Positions 18,208 through 27,484 of a DNA stretch of 64,000 nt are shown here, piece by piece (position 1 is the stretch's first letter; the number at the start of each line of letters is the position of its first letter). Origin of the DNA: Tessaracoccus massiliensis. GTDB lineage: Bacteria > Actinomycetota > Actinomycetes > Propionibacteriales > Propionibacteriaceae. Where the stretch lies: assembly GCF_000826065.2 (NCBI RefSeq), contig NZ_LN623543.1, positions 722,144 through 786,143 of the forward strand. Reading direction: 5' to 3'. A program made the translations under genes and the position numbers. The notes beneath the pieces are model-generated. The model saw only the letters and a program-made list of their open reading frames with translations, did not search any database and was not told where the DNA came from.

Positions 18208-18225
18208 CCCTGCATGCGTGCAGGG
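18208..18225. promoter_or_regulatory. Hairpin in the mraZ-moxR divergent spacer
   Basis: A perfect 7-bp inverted repeat (CCCTGCA-TGCG-TGCAGGG) sits between the two divergent genes. It may be a regulator site or a fortuitous palindrome. A TAGTCT hexamer at 18276-18281 is a candidate -10 for moxR. Confidence 0.3.
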
Positions 18226-18319
18226 CCGGGCAGCCACGAATCAACGCGGCGATCGGAGTGGGCCTCGGGAGCGGATAGTCTTGATTCCGCCTGCCGCCCG
18301 ACCCATCCGAGGAGCACCG

Positions 18320-19285
18320 GTGAATCAGCCCGCAACCCCGTCCCTGCACGAGGTCTCCCAACTCGCCAGCCGCATCGCCACCGAGATGGCCAGGGTGATC
18401 GAGGGCAAGCCGCACCAGATTCGGATGGCCGTGATCGTGCTGCTCGCGGAGGGCCACCTTCTTATTGAGGACGTACCGGGCGTCGGCAAGACCGTCTTGG
18501 CGAAGTCTCTGGGGCGGGCCATCTCCGGCGACGTCAAGCGCATCCAGTTCACGCCGGACCTGCTGCCCAGCGACGTGACCGGCGTGTCGGTGTTCAACCA
18601 GTCGTCGCGCGAGTTCGAGTTCAAGCCCGGTGGCATCTTCGCCCACATCGTGCTCGGGGACGAGATCAACCGCGCCTCCCCCAAGACCCAGTCCGCGCTG
18701 CTCGAGGCCATGGCGGAGAGCCAGGTCTCCGCGGACGGCAAGACGTACCACCTCAATCAGCCGTTCATGGTGATCGCGACGCAGAACCCCATCGAGATGG
18801 AGGGCACCTATCCCCTCCCTGAGGCGCAGCGAGACCGCTTCATGGCGCGCATCACCATGGGCTACCCGGCCCGCACTGCGGAGGTCGCCATGCTGGAGCA
18901 CCACGCCGGTGGCGACCAGCTGGATTCCGTCTCCTCGGTGACGGACGCGGCCAGCGTCGCCGCCGCCATCCGGGCCGTGCGCAAGGTCTACGTCGCGCCG
19001 GTGATCAACGACTACATCGTCAGCATCGTCGAGGCCACCCGAACGAACTCGGATCTGCGCCTGGGCGCCAGCCCCCGCGCGTCGCTGCACCTCATGCGCG
19101 CCGCCCGCGTCGAGGCGGCGCTGGCCGGCCGCGACTACGTGATCCCGGAGGACGTGCGCACGCTGGCCTCCGAGGTGCTGTCGCACCGCGTCCTGCCCAC
19201 GGTCGAGGCGCAGGTCGCCCGCCGGGACCCGGCCGAGATCATCCGCTCCGTGCTGCACTCCGTGCCGACCCCGGCCAGGAACTGA
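18320..19285 (+). CDS. MoxR-type AAA+ ATPase
   Basis: The 321-residue product is a MoxR-family AAA+ ATPase, usually a chaperone that matures partners encoded alongside it. It has Walker A (EDVPGVGKTVLAKSL) near residue 50, Walker B (IVLGDEINRASPKTQSALLEAM) near 112, a QNPIEMEGTYPLPEAQRDRF sensor region, and the SPRAS-type lid segment. The GTG start follows GAGGAGC at suitable spacing; upstream codons in the same frame lack support. It heads a three-gene plus-strand operon with DUF58 and transglutaminase genes, a common actinobacterial arrangement next to the dcw cluster. Confidence 0.92.
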   Translation: MNQPATPSLHEVSQLASRIATEMARVIEGKPHQIRMAVIVLLAEGHLLIEDVPGVGKTVLAKSLGRAISGDVKRIQFTPDLLPSDVTGVSVFNQSSREFEFKPGGIFAHIVLGDEINRASPKTQSALLEAMAESQVSADGKTYHLNQPFMVIATQNPIEMEGTYPLPEAQRDRFMARITMGYPARTAEVAMLEHHAGGDQLDSVSSVTDAASVAAAIRAVRKVYVAPVINDYIVSIVEATRTNSDLRLGASPRASLHLMRAARVEAALAGRDYVIPEDVRTLASEVLSHRVLPTVEAQVARRDPAEIIRSVLHSVPTPARN

Positions 19286-19289
19286 GCCC

Positions 19290-20519
19290 GTGCGTCGTGG
19301 CACCTGGCTGACCGGGCGCGGCATCGCGATGCTGGCGTTCGGCATCCTCGCGGCTGGCGCGGCCGGCTACTTCGGCGAGACCGACCTGCTCTGGCTCGGG
19401 CTCGCCCTCGTGGCCCTGCCCCTACTCGCCTTCGGCTACCTGCTGCTGGCCAGGCCGCTGGTCACCTTCGACCGCACCCTCACCCCGGCCATGATTCCGG
19501 TGGGCACCTCCACCCGCGTGGTGCTCAACGTGGCGAACCAGTCCCCCGCCCAGGCCGCGGCGCTGCGCTTCCACGACACCGCCGACGAGTCGCTCGGTGG
19601 CGGCGCAGCGTTCGTGATCGCTCGGGGGTTCGGCGAATGGACCCAGGCAGTGGGTTACACCGTCGAGGCGTTGCGCCGGGGCCGGTTCACCGTCGGACCC
19701 CTCCGCGCTGATGCCTGGGATCCGCTGGGGTTGGCCCGGCGAGGCTTCACCGCCCGCGGTGCGGAATCCACGCTGCGCGTCACCCCACGCATCTGGCGAC
19801 TGCAGGACCTGGCCGCCGGCACGGGGTTGGGCAGCGCGGGCGACGCCACCCCGCAGCGCATCGGCGCCGCCGGCGCCGATGACGTGCTCGTACGCGAACA
19901 TCGCCACGGCGACGACCTCCGCCGGGTGCACTGGAAGATGACCGCCAAGAAGGACGACCTCATGGTGCGCCTCGAGGAACACCCCTGGGACCCGTCCAGC
20001 ACGTTGATCGTCGACACCCGACGGGGGGCGCACTTCGGCGAGGGAGCCCAGGGTTCCCTCGAATGGGCCGTCTCTACGGTGGCCTCCATCGCGGCACTGT
20101 TCAGCGAGGGTCGCCACAAGGTGGCCATCCTGGCGCCGTCGGGCCGGGTCTTCGAATCCGGCCACGCCGTCGGGGAGGCATCCAAGCAGATGATGATCGA
20201 GGCCATGACGGATCTGGAGTCCTCCGAGGAGGGATGGCTCGGTTCGGCCGTGGAGGACCCGGAGTCGCTGACCTCGGTGGCCTCGCTGGCTGCCGTGACC
20301 GGGCGCCTCTCAAACTCCGATGCGGCCGCGCTTGTGGCCGCCGGTGGCCGTGCCCGCAGCCTGGTGGCGATCGTGCCGGACGTGGCCGCCTGGCAGCCCG
20401 GCACTGAGGACGAGGAGCACAAGGAGGCCATCCGCTTCCTCCGCGGCCGCGGTTGGCGCGTGGAGACCTTCGGCCCCGGCGAGCCGGCGCCCCAGGTGTG
20501 GGGGCGGGTGACCCGATGA
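19290..20519 (+). CDS. DUF58 (vWA-like) membrane protein
   Basis: The 409-residue product has two membrane helices near the N-terminus (about 12-30 and 33-52) and a cytoplasmic or periplasmic DUF58 domain containing REHRHGDDLRRVHWKMTAKKDDLMVR (a split signature at about 205-230). DUF58 proteins resemble von Willebrand A domains and pair with MoxR ATPases; the substrate is unknown. The GTG start is 4 bases after the moxR stop. The TGA overlaps the ATG of the next gene. Confidence 0.88.
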   Translation: MRRGTWLTGRGIAMLAFGILAAGAAGYFGETDLLWLGLALVALPLLAFGYLLLARPLVTFDRTLTPAMIPVGTSTRVVLNVANQSPAQAAALRFHDTADESLGGGAAFVIARGFGEWTQAVGYTVEALRRGRFTVGPLRADAWDPLGLARRGFTARGAESTLRVTPRIWRLQDLAAGTGLGSAGDATPQRIGAAGADDVLVREHRHGDDLRRVHWKMTAKKDDLMVRLEEHPWDPSSTLIVDTRRGAHFGEGAQGSLEWAVSTVASIAALFSEGRHKVAILAPSGRVFESGHAVGEASKQMMIEAMTDLESSEEGWLGSAVEDPESLTSVASLAAVTGRLSNSDAAALVAAGGRARSLVAIVPDVAAWQPGTEDEEHKEAIRFLRGRGWRVETFGPGEPAPQVWGRVTR

Positions 20520-22210
20520 AGTTCACCTACCACCCGTTCTCCAGCGTCATCGTCGCGGTGGCTGTCTGGCTCAGCCTCGTCCCACTGTCACCCCTGCTGG
20601 CCGACACCGGCACGATCCTCACCCATTCCTGGTTCATCCTCGGCACCTCCGCTGCAGTGGGCCTCCTGCTTGCGCTCCTCCGCGCGCCGCGCGCGCTGAT
20701 CCTCTTGAGCCAACTGGTCGCCATCCTGGGCGTGCTCGCCTGGCGGGGGCTCAGCATGGCGCCACCCGGAGACAGGGTGGAATCGCTGCGCTTTCTGACC
20801 GCCGACGGCATCCGCTCGATCCGCGAGGGGATTCCGCCGGTGCCGCTTGAGCCCGGCCTGCTGTGGCTGTGCCTGGTGCTCACCGCGCTGCTGGTGATCG
20901 TCGTGGAACTACTGGTCAACGGCCTGGAGCAACCGGCCTGGACGATCGCGCCGCTGGCGCTGACCTATGGTGTCGCCGCGCTGGTGGTGACCGAAGATCT
21001 TGACTGGACCCTGCTGGTGCCCGTGCTCGTCGGCTACGTGGCCGTCCTGTTGAGCACCACGGACATCGGCTCGTCCGCCGGTAAGGCGTCGCGGGCCGCC
21101 TCGCACCACCTGTCCAGGGTCTCCGTGGGGGTGGCGGGTGGAGCGGCCGCCCTCGCGCTGGCCATCCTGGTCTCCTCGGTGGTGCCGCTCGGCGACAAGC
21201 AGCCCTGGCCCGAGGGCGGCTCCAGCGGCCCCATCCAACTCGCGGACCCGACGGTGCGCCTGGACGAGGACTTGCGCCGCCCGTCGGATCGCCCCATCCT
21301 CAGCTACCGCACCGATACGGGCCAGGGCGTCTACCTGCGCACCGTCGCCCTGCCCAGCCTCACCTCGTCTGGCGCGGGCCTGCTGCCCATGACGCTGAGC
21401 CGCTCGGGCCTGGGCAGCGCCTACGACTACGAAGGGGTGCCCGTCAAGGTCGAGGTGCAGATGGAGGCGGTGCCGTCGGAGTACCTCCCCGCACCGTTCG
21501 CCGCCACGGATTTTGACGCGGAGGGCTCCTGGAGCTTCGACCCGGACACGCTGGCCATCGTGGCCTCGGGCGACAACCGCACCCAGCAGACCGTCAACCT
21601 CAGCTACGAGGTGGAATCACAGGTGCCCTCCCCCAGCCGCGAGGAGGTTCAGCAGGCGGGGGCGGGCACCGGCCTCGACCCGGTGACCCGCGAGGTCCCC
21701 GAACTGTCTGCCGATGTCATCAACCTCACCAAGGATGTGGTCAGTGGCGCCAGCACCGCGGGGGAGAAGGCGTTGGCCATCCAGCGGTTCCTCCGCTCCG
21801 ACGCGTTCACCTACACCCTCCAGGCGCCCAACTCGATGGGCAGCGACGCCATCTCCAGCTTCCTGCTCCAGGAGAGGGCCGGGTACTGCATCCATTTCGC
21901 CGCGGCCATGATGACCATGGCCCGGGTGGAGGGCATCGACGCCCGGATGGCCGTCGGCTTCGTGCCGGGCGAGCGGCAGGAGGACGGTAGCTACCAGGTC
22001 ACCTCCCATGACGCCCACGCCTGGCCGGAGCTGTACCTCGACGGCCTGGGCTGGGTGGCGTTCGAGCCCACGCCCGCCTACCAGGGCGACCCCGAGTACG
22101 TCGACCCCTCGGCGATGCAACCCACCCCCACCCCCAGCGCAGCTTCCAGCCAGGAGTTCATGGACAAGCTCGAGGAACGCTGGCGCCGTCGCCAACAGGG
22201 CGACCTCTGA
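20516..22210 (+). CDS. TgpA-like transglutaminase membrane protein (DUF3488)
   Basis: The 564-residue protein has about six N-terminal membrane helices (residues 10-225, the DUF3488 part) and an extracytoplasmic transglutaminase-like domain. The catalytic Cys is in RAGYCIHFAAAMM, the His in DAHAWPELYL, and the third residue near WVAFEPTP. A last helix is not evident; the C-terminus is polar. Relatives are implicated in envelope protein processing or cross-linking, but the substrate is unknown. The start overlaps the DUF58 stop (ATGA). It is convergent with dinB. Confidence 0.88.
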   Translation: MKFTYHPFSSVIVAVAVWLSLVPLSPLLADTGTILTHSWFILGTSAAVGLLLALLRAPRALILLSQLVAILGVLAWRGLSMAPPGDRVESLRFLTADGIRSIREGIPPVPLEPGLLWLCLVLTALLVIVVELLVNGLEQPAWTIAPLALTYGVAALVVTEDLDWTLLVPVLVGYVAVLLSTTDIGSSAGKASRAASHHLSRVSVGVAGGAAALALAILVSSVVPLGDKQPWPEGGSSGPIQLADPTVRLDEDLRRPSDRPILSYRTDTGQGVYLRTVALPSLTSSGAGLLPMTLSRSGLGSAYDYEGVPVKVEVQMEAVPSEYLPAPFAATDFDAEGSWSFDPDTLAIVASGDNRTQQTVNLSYEVESQVPSPSREEVQQAGAGTGLDPVTREVPELSADVINLTKDVVSGASTAGEKALAIQRFLRSDAFTYTLQAPNSMGSDAISSFLLQERAGYCIHFAAAMMTMARVEGIDARMAVGFVPGERQEDGSYQVTSHDAHAWPELYLDGLGWVAFEPTPAYQGDPEYVDPSAMQPTPTPSAASSQEFMDKLEERWRRRQQGDL

Positions 22211-22237
22211 CTCTCGTGCTCTGATTCTCACGATCCC

Positions 22238-22432
22238 TGAGCCAGCCGTCTACGGCTGGTCGAAGGGCCCTGAGCGCTCAGCTTCAAGGAGAGGCCGGGC
22301 ACAGGGGGTCGCATGTCGGCGTTCGGATTGTGCCCCAGACGGAGCAAAGTGGTTGCCCGGCAACCGCAACCAATAGACGGACGTACCCTGTGCCCGGACG
22401 CTCCGGCACTGACCTCACCCAGGGTTTCGGTC
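22238..22432 (+). repeat. Intergenic repeat family, copy A
   Basis: This gene-free stretch (22211-22608) separates convergent tgpA-like and dinB. It opens with a palindrome CCAGCCGT/ACGGCTGG followed by TCGAAGGGCCCT. It continues with a 12-bp inverted repeat (CCGGGCACAGGG at 22295 and its complement at 22386), a GGTTGC-CCG-GCAACC hairpin, and ends with GGACGCTCCGGCA and GGTTTCGG. The first and last blocks recur, in the same order and relative orientation, on the minus strand at 47408-47633. No open frame of coding character is present. Confidence 0.6.
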
Positions 22433-22461
22433 AGCACCACCAACAGCCGAATGGATCAAAG

Positions 22462-22573
22462 CCGGAGCCGGGGAAGGAAGGGCGCGAGTTCGAGTCCACC
22501 CCGGTCAGATCCCGCCGAAACGTCGCCAGAGACACCACTACAACACGAGCGCCCTTCCTTCCCCGGATCCGGC
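22462..22573. repeat. Large inverted repeat in the convergent tgpA-dinB spacer
   Basis: Arms 22462-22488 and 22546-22573 are near-perfect complements sharing the block GGGGAAGGAAGGGCGC, with a loop of about 57 bases. Size and loop length exceed an ordinary terminator. It may serve as a bidirectional terminator for the converging genes or be a small non-autonomous element next to copy A. Confidence 0.6.
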
Positions 22574-22608
22574 GGAACGGAGTCATGCACCGTTGGCGGA
22601 AGCGTCAC

Positions 22609-23814
22609 TCAGGACGCCTGGCGCTCGACCCGGCGGGTGAGACGGGCGCGTTGCACGGCTTTGGGGCCGAAGCGCAGCACCGCCCTGTCGATCGCCTGTT
22701 CCGCCTCGCTCCAGCCGTGGGTGGGCTCGTCGAGTGCGGGCTGTTCGTAGGTCTCGGCCTTCGGCACGAGCTTCTCCATCCGCACCCCCACGCGCCGGAT
22801 GCGGGCGCGCTGCAGGTTGAGCCGGGTGAACAGTCGTAACGCCTCGGCGTAGATGTCGTTGGTGCGGTCCGTGTACGCCTTGAGCGTGCCGGTGCGCGTG
22901 ATGGTGGTGAAATCCGCGAACCGGATCGACAGCGTGACCGTGCGCCCCACCATCTGCTGGGCGCGCATGCGGGAGGCGGTGCGCTCCGCCATCCGGAGGA
23001 TCTCCGTGGTGACGATCGAGGCGTCGTCGGTGTCGCGGCCGAACGTCTCCTGCGAGCCCACGCTGTGCTCGGCGGGTTTGCGGGCCAGCACCGAACGGTC
23101 ATCGCGACCCCAGGCCAGGTCGAACAGCATGGCGCCCTGATTGTCGCCCAACGCCCGCTGCAGGGTGGCGCGCGGGGTGTTGGCCAGCTCCCGCACCGTG
23201 TCGAGGCCCAGCTTCCGCAGTTTGCCCGCGGTGACCTCCCCCACCCCCCAGATGGCGTCGACTGGCAGCGGGTGCAGGAACGCGATGACGTCCTCTGCCT
23301 TGACGCGGCACAGCCCGTCCGGCTTGGCCTGCTTCGAGGCGAGTTTGGCGATGAACTTGCTGGGGCCGATGCCGACGGAGCACGCCACGCCCTGTTCGTC
23401 CATCACCTGGGCGCGCAGCTGCTCCCCGATGCGGACAGGGTCTCCACCGAGCCTGCGCAGCGCGGTGGTGAGATCGATGAACGCCTCGTCGATGGAGGCC
23501 ATCTCCACCCTGTCGGTCAGCGTGTCGAAGATCTCCCCGATGCCGTTCGAGACCGCGCTGTAGTGGTCATGATCCGGGTGCACCACCGCCACCTGGGGGC
23601 ACAGCCGCCGGGCGCGGCTCGACGGCATGCCCCCGGTGATGCCGTACCTGCGGGCCGGGTAGTTGGCCGACAGCACCACCCCGCGGGTGGAGCCGCCCAC
23701 GAACATGGGCACGTCGCGCAGTTCGGGGTGGCGCGCCATCTCCACGGAGGCGTAGAACGCGTCCATGTCCACGTGCAGGATGGTCTGCACCGCCGCCTTC
23801 GCCGCTGTCTGCAT
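22609..23814 (-). CDS. dinB: DNA polymerase IV (Y family)
   Basis: This error-prone polymerase performs translesion synthesis. The 401-residue product has the catalytic palm motifs LHVDMDAFYASVE (residues about 13-25) and ASIDEAFIDLT, so both acidic centres are intact, unlike ImuB. YGITGGMPSSRARRLCP and the HhH-type IWGVGEVTAGKLRKLG follow, and a little-finger domain ends the protein. The start was set at MQTAAKAAVQT, preceded by GGGAGG. A longer frame runs into dnaE2. It starts 8 bases after the dnaE2 stop, so it is the third gene of a mutagenesis operon. Confidence 0.95.
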   Translation of the reverse strand: MQTAAKAAVQTILHVDMDAFYASVEMARHPELRDVPMFVGGSTRGVVLSANYPARRYGITGGMPSSRARRLCPQVAVVHPDHDHYSAVSNGIGEIFDTLTDRVEMASIDEAFIDLTTALRRLGGDPVRIGEQLRAQVMDEQGVACSVGIGPSKFIAKLASKQAKPDGLCRVKAEDVIAFLHPLPVDAIWGVGEVTAGKLRKLGLDTVRELANTPRATLQRALGDNQGAMLFDLAWGRDDRSVLARKPAEHSVGSQETFGRDTDDASIVTTEILRMAERTASRMRAQQMVGRTVTLSIRFADFTTITRTGTLKAYTDRTNDIYAEALRLFTRLNLQRARIRRVGVRMEKLVPKAETYEQPALDEPTHGWSEAEQAIDRAVLRFGPKAVQRARLTRRVERQAS

Positions 23815-23821
23815 GATGGGT

Positions 23822-26800
23822 CTACCTCCCTGAACTGCCCGGGCTGGAGTGCCACAGCTTGCGCGGGGCGTCTGCGGCACCGGTGCCCGCCGGTTTGATA
23901 TCTGAATACGGCGACTGCTTGAACCCGCTGGCGTGCACCAGCACCCGCCGCCTGCCCATGCCGCCGGTGTGCTGCTGCGGATCCGGGGGCGGCTCCTCCC
24001 CGTCAGCAGGGATGGGGGCGGGTTCGTCTGCTGGGGGGTTTCGACGCGACTGCGCTCCTCGTTCCTCGGGGGCAGCCGGCTCACCCAGCGTGGGCTTCCA
24101 CTCGCCCACCAGCGAGTAGCCCTCGGGCTCCTCGTTCAGGATGGCGGTCACCGCCGCGATGGCCTCCTCCTCCGAGGCGCCCTGATTCAGCGCGGAGCGC
24201 CACTCAGCGTCGAGGACGCCGAGGTCCCAGGCGCCGGTGGCGCGGATGGAGATGCCACGAGCACCAGTGCGGCGGATGAGGCCCCGCACCAGCAGGATCC
24301 ACGAGGAGAACACGGTGGCCGCGTACGGGCCCTGCACATCCTCGAAGAACGTGGTGTCCACCGGGCCGGTCGAGTCGTCGAGGGTGAGGAAGATCACGCG
24401 CCGGCCGGAGCGCACCGGTGGCGTCTGCGTGGCCACCTTCACCCCGGCCACCAGCACCTCCTCACGGTTGCGGTGTTGCAGCAGGGTGCGCGAGCTGGCC
24501 GCGCCGATGGCCCGCAGCAGCGGGAGGTAGCGCTCCATGAGGTGGTGGCTGGCGTCCAGGCCGAGGATCTCCAACTCGGCCTTGAGCCGCTGTTCGTCGT
24601 CCATCTCCGCCAGGCCGGTGGGCACCACGTCCGAGGTGGGGTCGACGTCTGCATCCTCGTCGCCGAAGCTGAACGCGCCCTGCAGCGCCCCCACCCTGCT
24701 GTCGGCGCGGCGTTCGCGGTGCAGGTCAGCCAGCGCGAGCAGCAGGTCACGCCTGGTGACCTGCGTGCGGCGCTGCACCGCGGCGTGGCGCCCGATGCCG
24801 TAGAGCTCGTCGAACGCACCGGCCAGGATGAGCCGCTCGACGACGGGCTCCGACACGTTGGCGCGGGACCAGAAATCCGTCAACGACACGTAGGGCTGAG
24901 CGGAGACGATCTGGGCCATCTCCTGCTCCGAGATGCCCTTGACGTCTGCCAGCGCCAGACGGATTCCCCAACCCTCAGCCAGCGGCTCGGCGCGGTAGTC
25001 CTGCACGCTGCGGTTGATGTCGAGGCCGAGCACGGCGATGTCCATCCGGCGGGCCTCCTCCAGGAGCAGCCGCTTGGGATACATCCCCGGGTCGTGCGTG
25101 AGGACGCCGGCCAGGAAGTGCGCCGGGTGGTGCCGCTTCAACCAGGCCGACTGGTAGGTGGGCAGCGCGAACGCCGCGGCGTGCGCCTTGCAGAAGCCGA
25201 ACGAGGCGAAGGATTCGAGAATGGCCCAGATCTCCTCACACAGGTGCTCCGGGTAGCCGTTGCCCAGCGCCTTGGGCATGAACCATTCCTTGACCTTCGC
25301 CTGCCCCTCCCGGTCTCCCAGGGCGCGGCGCACCTCGTCGCCCTGGGCGAGGGAGCAGCCGGTCACGATCGAGATGATCTGGATGATCTGCTCGTGGAAG
25401 ACCACCACGCCGCAGGTCTGTTCGAGGGCCGGGATGAGGCTGGGATGGAGATACTCCGGCTCCGCCCAGCCCTGGCGCGCCTCGAGGAAAGGGGTGACCA
25501 TGTCCGACTTCACGGGGCCGGGGCGGAACAGCGAGATGTCGATGATGATGTCGTGGAAGGTCTCGGGCCCGAACTTGCCCACGAGCTCGCGTTGGCCGGG
25601 CGACTCGATCTGGAAGCAGCCCAGCGTCTGGCGGTGGGCGATCATCTCGTAGACCTCCGGATCGTCGAACGGCGCGAGCGCGTCGATATCCGGCGCCGGC
25701 CCGTCGGTGCGTTCGATCTCCGCGAGCGCGTGGGCCATGGCGGACTGCATGCGGATGCCCAGCACGTCGAGCTTGAGCAGGCCGAGATCCTCCACGTCGT
25801 CCTTGTCGAACTGGCTCATGGGGTAGCCGCTGAAGCTGTTCTCCAGCGGGGTGCGCTGCCCCAGCGACGAGTCACTGAGGATGACGCCGCAGGGGTGCAG
25901 CGCGATGTGGCGGGGCAGCCCGTCGAGGGACTCCACCAGGGAGAACAACATGTCGAGGCGCTCCTCGCCCAGCCCCGCGGCCCGTAGCTCCGGCAGGTCG
26001 CGCAGCGCGGCCCTCGCATCGCGGGCGCGGATGTGCGGGAAGGCCTTGGCCATGGCGTCGATCTCCACGGGTGGCAGGCTGAGCGCCGCCCCCACGTCGC
26101 GCACCGCGTGGCGCACGCGGTAGGTCTCGATCATGGCCACGCAGGCCACCCGCTCCCGACCGAAGGTGGCCAGGATCTTGTCGTAGACCTCGGTGCGGCG
26201 GGCTGATTCCACGTCGAGGTCGATATCCGGCAGTGCCACCCTCAGCGGGGAGAGGAAGCGCTCCATCAGCAGCCCGTACCGCATGGGGTCCACCCCGGAG
26301 ACGCCCAGCGCATAGTTGACCAGGCTGCCTGCGCCGGAGCCGCGGGCCGCGCAGCGGATGCCCAGCTCACGGATGAGGCCCACCACATCCGCCACGGTGA
26401 GGAAGTAGGACTCGAAGCCCAGCGTGCCGATCACGGCGAGCTCGTCGTCGAGCCGGGTGAGGGTCTCCGCGTCCGGCGTGCCGTAGCGCTCCGCCAGGCC
26501 TGCCTCGCAGCGGGCGCGCAGCACCCCGGGCGCCTCCTCGACGGTGGTACCGAGCTGTTCGAACTCCGGCAGCCGGATCTCCCCCAGCCCGATATCCGCG
26601 ATGGGGTCCAGCATGCAGCGCTCCGCCAGGCCGCGGGTGGCGGCCAGCAGCGCCGACGCATCCGGCCGGCCGGCGAGCAGCGCGGCCTCGCCGGCGGCCA
26701 GCGCCATCGCGGCCCCACCCTTGAGGTGGCCCTCCGCGTTGCGGCGGTCGATGTTGCGTGCATCGAGGGGCACCAGGCGGCGGGCGGCGTCGAGCACGTC

Positions 26801-27484
26801 GACGGTGGCGGCCTGTTCGCGGCGGGCCATGCGCACCATGTTGGTCAGCACCACGGGCACGCCCAGCTCGTCGCCCAGCCGGATCAGCCCCGCTGCCTGG
26901 TGCGCGGAGGCGACACCCCGGCCGCCGGTCTGGTGGTTGGTGGCCGCCAGGAAGAGCCCATCGCCCACCTCTGCGCGCCACGCCCGCACCTCCGCGGCCG
27001 CCTCCGCGGGATGCCCGGCGACGAGCAGCTCACCCACCCGCGAATCCGCGCCCAGCAGCACCACCACGTCGTGGCCGGCGCAGTGCTGCGCGATGATCTC
27101 GCGGGTGACCACCGGATCTGAGCGTTCCCCCGTGGTCTGCGCCGCCGTGATGAGCCCGCACAGCGCGCCCCACCCGGAGCGGGAGGTGGCCAGCATGACC
27201 GCGCGGGGCAGCCGCTCGTCGCGCAGTTGCCCACCGCGCGCCGCGGTGGGGCGGCGCCGGGCCATCCACCCGTCGGGCTTGACGGCCAGATCCACGCCGA
27301 CGATGGGCGAGATGCCCGCCTGGAGGCACGCCTTGGCGAACCGCACGGCGCCGTAGAGGCCGCCGCGGTCCGTGATGGCCAGCGCGTCCATGCCGTGCGC
27401 CACGGCCTCGGCCACCAGCGCGCTGGGGTGGGAGGCGCCGTACTGGAAGGAGTAGCCTGAGGCCACCCGCAGGTGCGTGAACAT
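23822..27484 (-). CDS. dnaE2: Error-prone DNA polymerase III alpha DnaE2
   Basis: DnaE2 is the damage-inducible C-family polymerase of mutasomes. The 1220-residue protein has a PHP domain at the N-terminus (FTHLRVASGYSFQYGASHPS, ITDRGGLYGAV), the polymerase catalytic motif PDIDLDVESARR near residue 410, GAGSLVNYALG, SFASFGFCKAHAAAFA, a tandem HhH region, an OB fold, and the C-terminal signature VLVHASGFKQSPYSDIKPAG ending in PRKLWHSSPGSSG. That ending distinguishes DnaE2 from replicative DnaE1. It is longer than the usual 1050-1100 residues because of a proline-rich linker (about 1130-1165). The ATG overlaps the stop of the preceding gene (TGATG). Confidence 0.95.
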   Translation of the reverse strand: MFTHLRVASGYSFQYGASHPSALVAEAVAHGMDALAITDRGGLYGAVRFAKACLQAGISPIVGVDLAVKPDGWMARRRPTAARGGQLRDERLPRAVMLATSRSGWGALCGLITAAQTTGERSDPVVTREIIAQHCAGHDVVVLLGADSRVGELLVAGHPAEAAAEVRAWRAEVGDGLFLAATNHQTGGRGVASAHQAAGLIRLGDELGVPVVLTNMVRMARREQAATVDVLDAARRLVPLDARNIDRRNAEGHLKGGAAMALAAGEAALLAGRPDASALLAATRGLAERCMLDPIADIGLGEIRLPEFEQLGTTVEEAPGVLRARCEAGLAERYGTPDAETLTRLDDELAVIGTLGFESYFLTVADVVGLIRELGIRCAARGSGAGSLVNYALGVSGVDPMRYGLLMERFLSPLRVALPDIDLDVESARRTEVYDKILATFGRERVACVAMIETYRVRHAVRDVGAALSLPPVEIDAMAKAFPHIRARDARAALRDLPELRAAGLGEERLDMLFSLVESLDGLPRHIALHPCGVILSDSSLGQRTPLENSFSGYPMSQFDKDDVEDLGLLKLDVLGIRMQSAMAHALAEIERTDGPAPDIDALAPFDDPEVYEMIAHRQTLGCFQIESPGQRELVGKFGPETFHDIIIDISLFRPGPVKSDMVTPFLEARQGWAEPEYLHPSLIPALEQTCGVVVFHEQIIQIISIVTGCSLAQGDEVRRALGDREGQAKVKEWFMPKALGNGYPEHLCEEIWAILESFASFGFCKAHAAAFALPTYQSAWLKRHHPAHFLAGVLTHDPGMYPKRLLLEEARRMDIAVLGLDINRSVQDYRAEPLAEGWGIRLALADVKGISEQEMAQIVSAQPYVSLTDFWSRANVSEPVVERLILAGAFDELYGIGRHAAVQRRTQVTRRDLLLALADLHRERRADSRVGALQGAFSFGDEDADVDPTSDVVPTGLAEMDDEQRLKAELEILGLDASHHLMERYLPLLRAIGAASSRTLLQHRNREEVLVAGVKVATQTPPVRSGRRVIFLTLDDSTGPVDTTFFEDVQGPYAATVFSSWILLVRGLIRRTGARGISIRATGAWDLGVLDAEWRSALNQGASEEEAIAAVTAILNEEPEGYSLVGEWKPTLGEPAAPEERGAQSRRNPPADEPAPIPADGEEPPPDPQQHTGGMGRRRVLVHASGFKQSPYSDIKPAGTGAADAPRKLWHSSPGSSGR

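Noticed and set aside
22481-22500. GTTCGAGTCC, similar to a tRNA T-loop, in the tgpA-dinB spacer
   Set aside because: The flanking bases do not form a 5-bp T stem, and no acceptor, D or anticodon arms could be drawn around it.
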